Below, one piece after another: positions 5,615 through 7,155 of a DNA stretch of 7,155 nucleotides; the stretch's first letter is position 1; each line of letters begins with the position of its first letter. The stretch spans positions 1-7,155 of the forward strand of contig CALFBU010000059.1 in the NCBI GenBank assembly GCA_937951455.1, written 5' to 3'. Made by a program: the position numbers and the translations under genes. The stretch is from an uncultured Rhizobiaceae group bacterium. GTDB taxonomy: Bacteria > Pseudomonadota > Alphaproteobacteria > Rhizobiales > Rhizobiaceae. Under the pieces are notes generated by a model. It saw only the letters and a list, made by a program, of their open reading frames with translations. It made no database searches and was not told the DNA's origin.

Positions 5615-6451
5615 CTATCCCCGCGCCTTTGCCGATGGATAAACCCCTAAAACCTTGAATTCATCGGTAAAGAATCCAAGTTCTTCGAACGCTAGTTGCA
5701 GGTTTTCATCTTCCGGGTGGCCAACGACGTCAGCATAAAACTGCGTTACTTTAAAAGTACCGCCTTGGTAGCTTTCTAGTTTGGTCATGTTAACACCATT
5801 GGTGGCGAAACCGCCCATGGCTTTATATAGCGCTGCTGGGATATTCCTTACTTGAAATAGGAAGCTGGTAATCACTTCTCCATTGTTTGCTTTTGCCCAT
5901 TCTGCTTCACGCGATAGGATTACAAATCGCGTCGTGTTGTCTTCTGAGTCTTCGACATTCTCAGCCAGTGTCTCAAGTCCATAAATGTCTGCTGCTAATG
6001 CAGGGGCGAGGGCTGCTATGGTGCGGTCGTCACGTTCAGAAACAAGTTTTGCCGAGCCGGCAGTATCGCCACCCACAACTGCTTTCCACCCATTGTTGCG
6101 AATGATGTTGCGGCATTGGCCAAGACCATGCACGTGGCTGTAAACGGTTCCAATCTCTTCCAGTTTAACGCCTGGCAAAACCATCAAATCAAAACGGATG
6201 GGCAAGAAATACTCACCAATGATGTGCGTGCCTGATTGCGGCAGGATGTGGTGGATGTCTGCTACACGGCCTGCCAATGTGTTTTCAATCGGTATCATAG
6301 CCAGATCGGCGTCACCCTTGGTAAGTGCGTTGAATGCGTCTTCAAACGTATCGCAAGGAAGGGCTTCCACATCATTGCCGTAAACTTCGCGGATGGCAAT
6401 TTCCGAGTTCGCGCCTTTTGCGCCCTGAAATGAGATTTTACGAATTGCCAT
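5615..6451 (-). CDS. pheA: Prephenate dehydratase
   Basis: Decarboxylates and dehydrates prephenate to phenylpyruvate for phenylalanine synthesis in the cytoplasm. The 278-residue protein is monofunctional, with no chorismate mutase domain. The catalytic prephenate dehydratase domain (about 4-180) shows FQGAKGANSE (8-17), PIENTLAGRV (54-63), SHVHGLGQC (105-113) and NTTRF (172-176), whose Thr-Arg-Phe is the active-site signature of the family. A C-terminal ACT domain (about 193-272) binds phenylalanine for feedback inhibition in the family; its core reads GGFATNGVNMTKLESY and FYADVVGHPED, with LESY in place of the ESRP found in many other bacteria. The ATG lies 2 bases after the kdsB stop, with GGAAAG about 10 bases upstream inside kdsB, so the two genes are probably cotranscribed. 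The small membrane-protein gene follows after 8 bases. Confidence 0.96.
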   Translation of the reverse strand: MAIRKISFQGAKGANSEIAIREVYGNDVEALPCDTFEDAFNALTKGDADLAMIPIENTLAGRVADIHHILPQSGTHIIGEYFLPIRFDLMVLPGVKLEEIGTVYSHVHGLGQCRNIIRNNGWKAVVGGDTAGSAKLVSERDDRTIAALAPALAADIYGLETLAENVEDSEDNTTRFVILSREAEWAKANNGEVITSFLFQVRNIPAALYKAMGGFATNGVNMTKLESYQGGTFKVTQFYADVVGHPEDENLQLAFEELGFFTDEFKVLGVYPSAKARG

Positions 6452-6453
6452 TT

Positions 6454-7155
6454 TTAGCGTCTTTCCAGTAACTGTTTTGCTTTTTCCAGATCCTCAGCCG
6501 TGTCTACACCGTGCGGTATGGTTTGAACAAGTTCAATATCAATCCGCATGCCGTTTTCCAAGGCGCGGAGTTGTTCGAGCTTTTCGCGTTGTTCCAGCGT
6601 GCCAGCGGCAAGGGAGACAAATTTTTCTAATGCACTGCGCTTGTAAGCATAAAGTCCGATGTGATGGTAAAGCGGCCCGTCCCCATGTGGGGCAGTGGCG
6701 CGTGAGAAATATAATGCACGTAATCTTGTTTCCGAAATCGGCGTGCCAATGGCTTTAACAACATTGGGGTTTGTCTTTTCAGCCTCATCTGTAATCTCTG
6801 CCGCGAGCGTTGCTATATCGACGGTTTCATCTTCAAGCGGCAGAATGCTTTGGCGAATGAGGTTTGGATCAATGGCGGGAAGGTCACCTTGCAGATTGAT
6901 GATGGTGTCAGCTTTGCCTTGTGGGTCGATTTTCTCAACCGCTTCCCAAATGCGGTCTGAACCAGACTCGTGATCTTCGCGTGTCATCACTGCTTTTGCA
7001 CCATGTGCTTCAACCGCATTCATGATAATTTTGGAATCAGTTGCCACAACAGGCTCGCCAATATTGGCTTCACGGGCGCGATCAATGACATGGGATATCA
7101 TTGGTAGACCGTTGATTTCTGCCATGGGTTTGTCTGGTAACCTTGTTGAGGCCAT
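6454..7155 (-). CDS. kdsB: CMP-Kdo synthetase (3-deoxy-manno-octulosonate cytidylyltransferase), 5' end outside window
   Basis: Transfers CMP from CTP to Kdo in the cytoplasm, giving the CMP-Kdo used by Kdo transferase in lipid A-core synthesis. The 233 visible residues contain the family landmarks in order: [18 protein letters not shown] (from residue 3), the VVATDSKI strand (36-43), [11 protein letters not shown] (58-68), NLQGDLP (87-93), [30 protein letters not shown] and [12 protein letters not shown] near the C-terminus. The ATG at the window edge (7153-7155) is almost certainly an internal Met. Family proteins begin about 10-15 residues earlier with an IPAR nucleotide-binding motif, and full length is about 245-250, so the true start lies beyond the window. 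It is the first visible gene of the kdsB-pheA-membrane protein unit. It is functionally linked to kdsD, which lies at the other side of the window. Confidence 0.95.
   Translation of the reverse strand: MASTRLPDKPMAEINGLPMISHVIDRAREANIGEPVVATDSKIIMNAVEAHGAKAVMTREDHESGSDRIWEAVEKIDPQGKADTIINLQGDLPAIDPNLIRQSILPLEDETVDIATLAAEITDEAEKTNPNVVKAIGTPISETRLRALYFSRATAPHGDGPLYHHIGLYAYKRSALEKFVSLAAGTLEQREKLEQLRALENGMRIDIELVQTIPHGVDTAEDLEKAKQLLERR

Noticed and set aside
7153..7155. ATG at the right edge as the true kdsB start
   Set aside because: It falls after the family's N-terminal IPAR nucleotide-binding segment, so it is an internal Met and the gene continues past the window.

Overview
The window looks like an ordinary chromosomal segment of an alphaproteobacterium, most likely in or near the Hyphomicrobiales (Rhizobiales). 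This placement is inferred from how the proteins read: a KdsD with CBS domains, an SPFH/NfeD pair, an alphaproteobacterial-type HIT protein ending in RQLHIHV, a prephenate dehydratase without a chorismate mutase domain, and a KdsB with an NLQGDLP motif. It was not tested by any search. Base composition is moderate, about 50-60% G+C in hand-counted stretches of nudC and pheA, with one clear AT-rich exception. The window is gene-dense. No rRNA, tRNA, insertion sequence, CRISPR array, convincing terminator or gene-free stretch over 300 bases was seen.

Layout from left to right. (1) Positions 1-234, minus strand: the 5' end of a gene for an exported protein, cut by the window edge. (2) 235-346: a divergent intergenic region with stacked small palindromes. 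(3) 347-1321, plus strand: kdsD, arabinose-5-phosphate isomerase. Its stop codon interlocks with that of the next, convergent gene. (4) 1318-2806, minus strand: a two-gene unit encoding an SPFH/stomatin-like protein (QmcA type) followed by its NfeD partner. (5) 2822-3001: an AT-rich divergent intergenic region. (6) 3002-5142, plus strand: a tight run of a DUF533/TerB-like protein with glycine-rich repeats, a HIT-family nucleotide hydrolase and the NADH pyrophosphatase NudC. (7) 5169-7155, minus strand: kdsB (5' end outside the window), pheA, and a small AT-rich four-helix membrane protein gene.

Functional themes. The two Kdo enzymes bracket the window: KdsD makes arabinose-5-phosphate, the precursor of Kdo, and KdsB activates Kdo as CMP-Kdo for lipopolysaccharide. 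The SPFH/NfeD pair is a membrane-organising module. HIT and NudC both cleave nucleotide phosphoanhydride or phosphoramidate bonds and overlap by four bases. PheA serves phenylalanine synthesis. Start sites were reassigned where ribosome-binding sites and family N-termini pointed to a different codon (kdsD, the SPFH gene and the DUF533 gene).

I found no convincing new defence, mobile or catalytic system. The most unusual items are the AT-rich orphan membrane gene after pheA, the codon-scrambled glycine-rich repeats of the DUF533 protein, the operon joining that protein to two nucleotide hydrolases, and the palindrome cluster upstream of kdsD.
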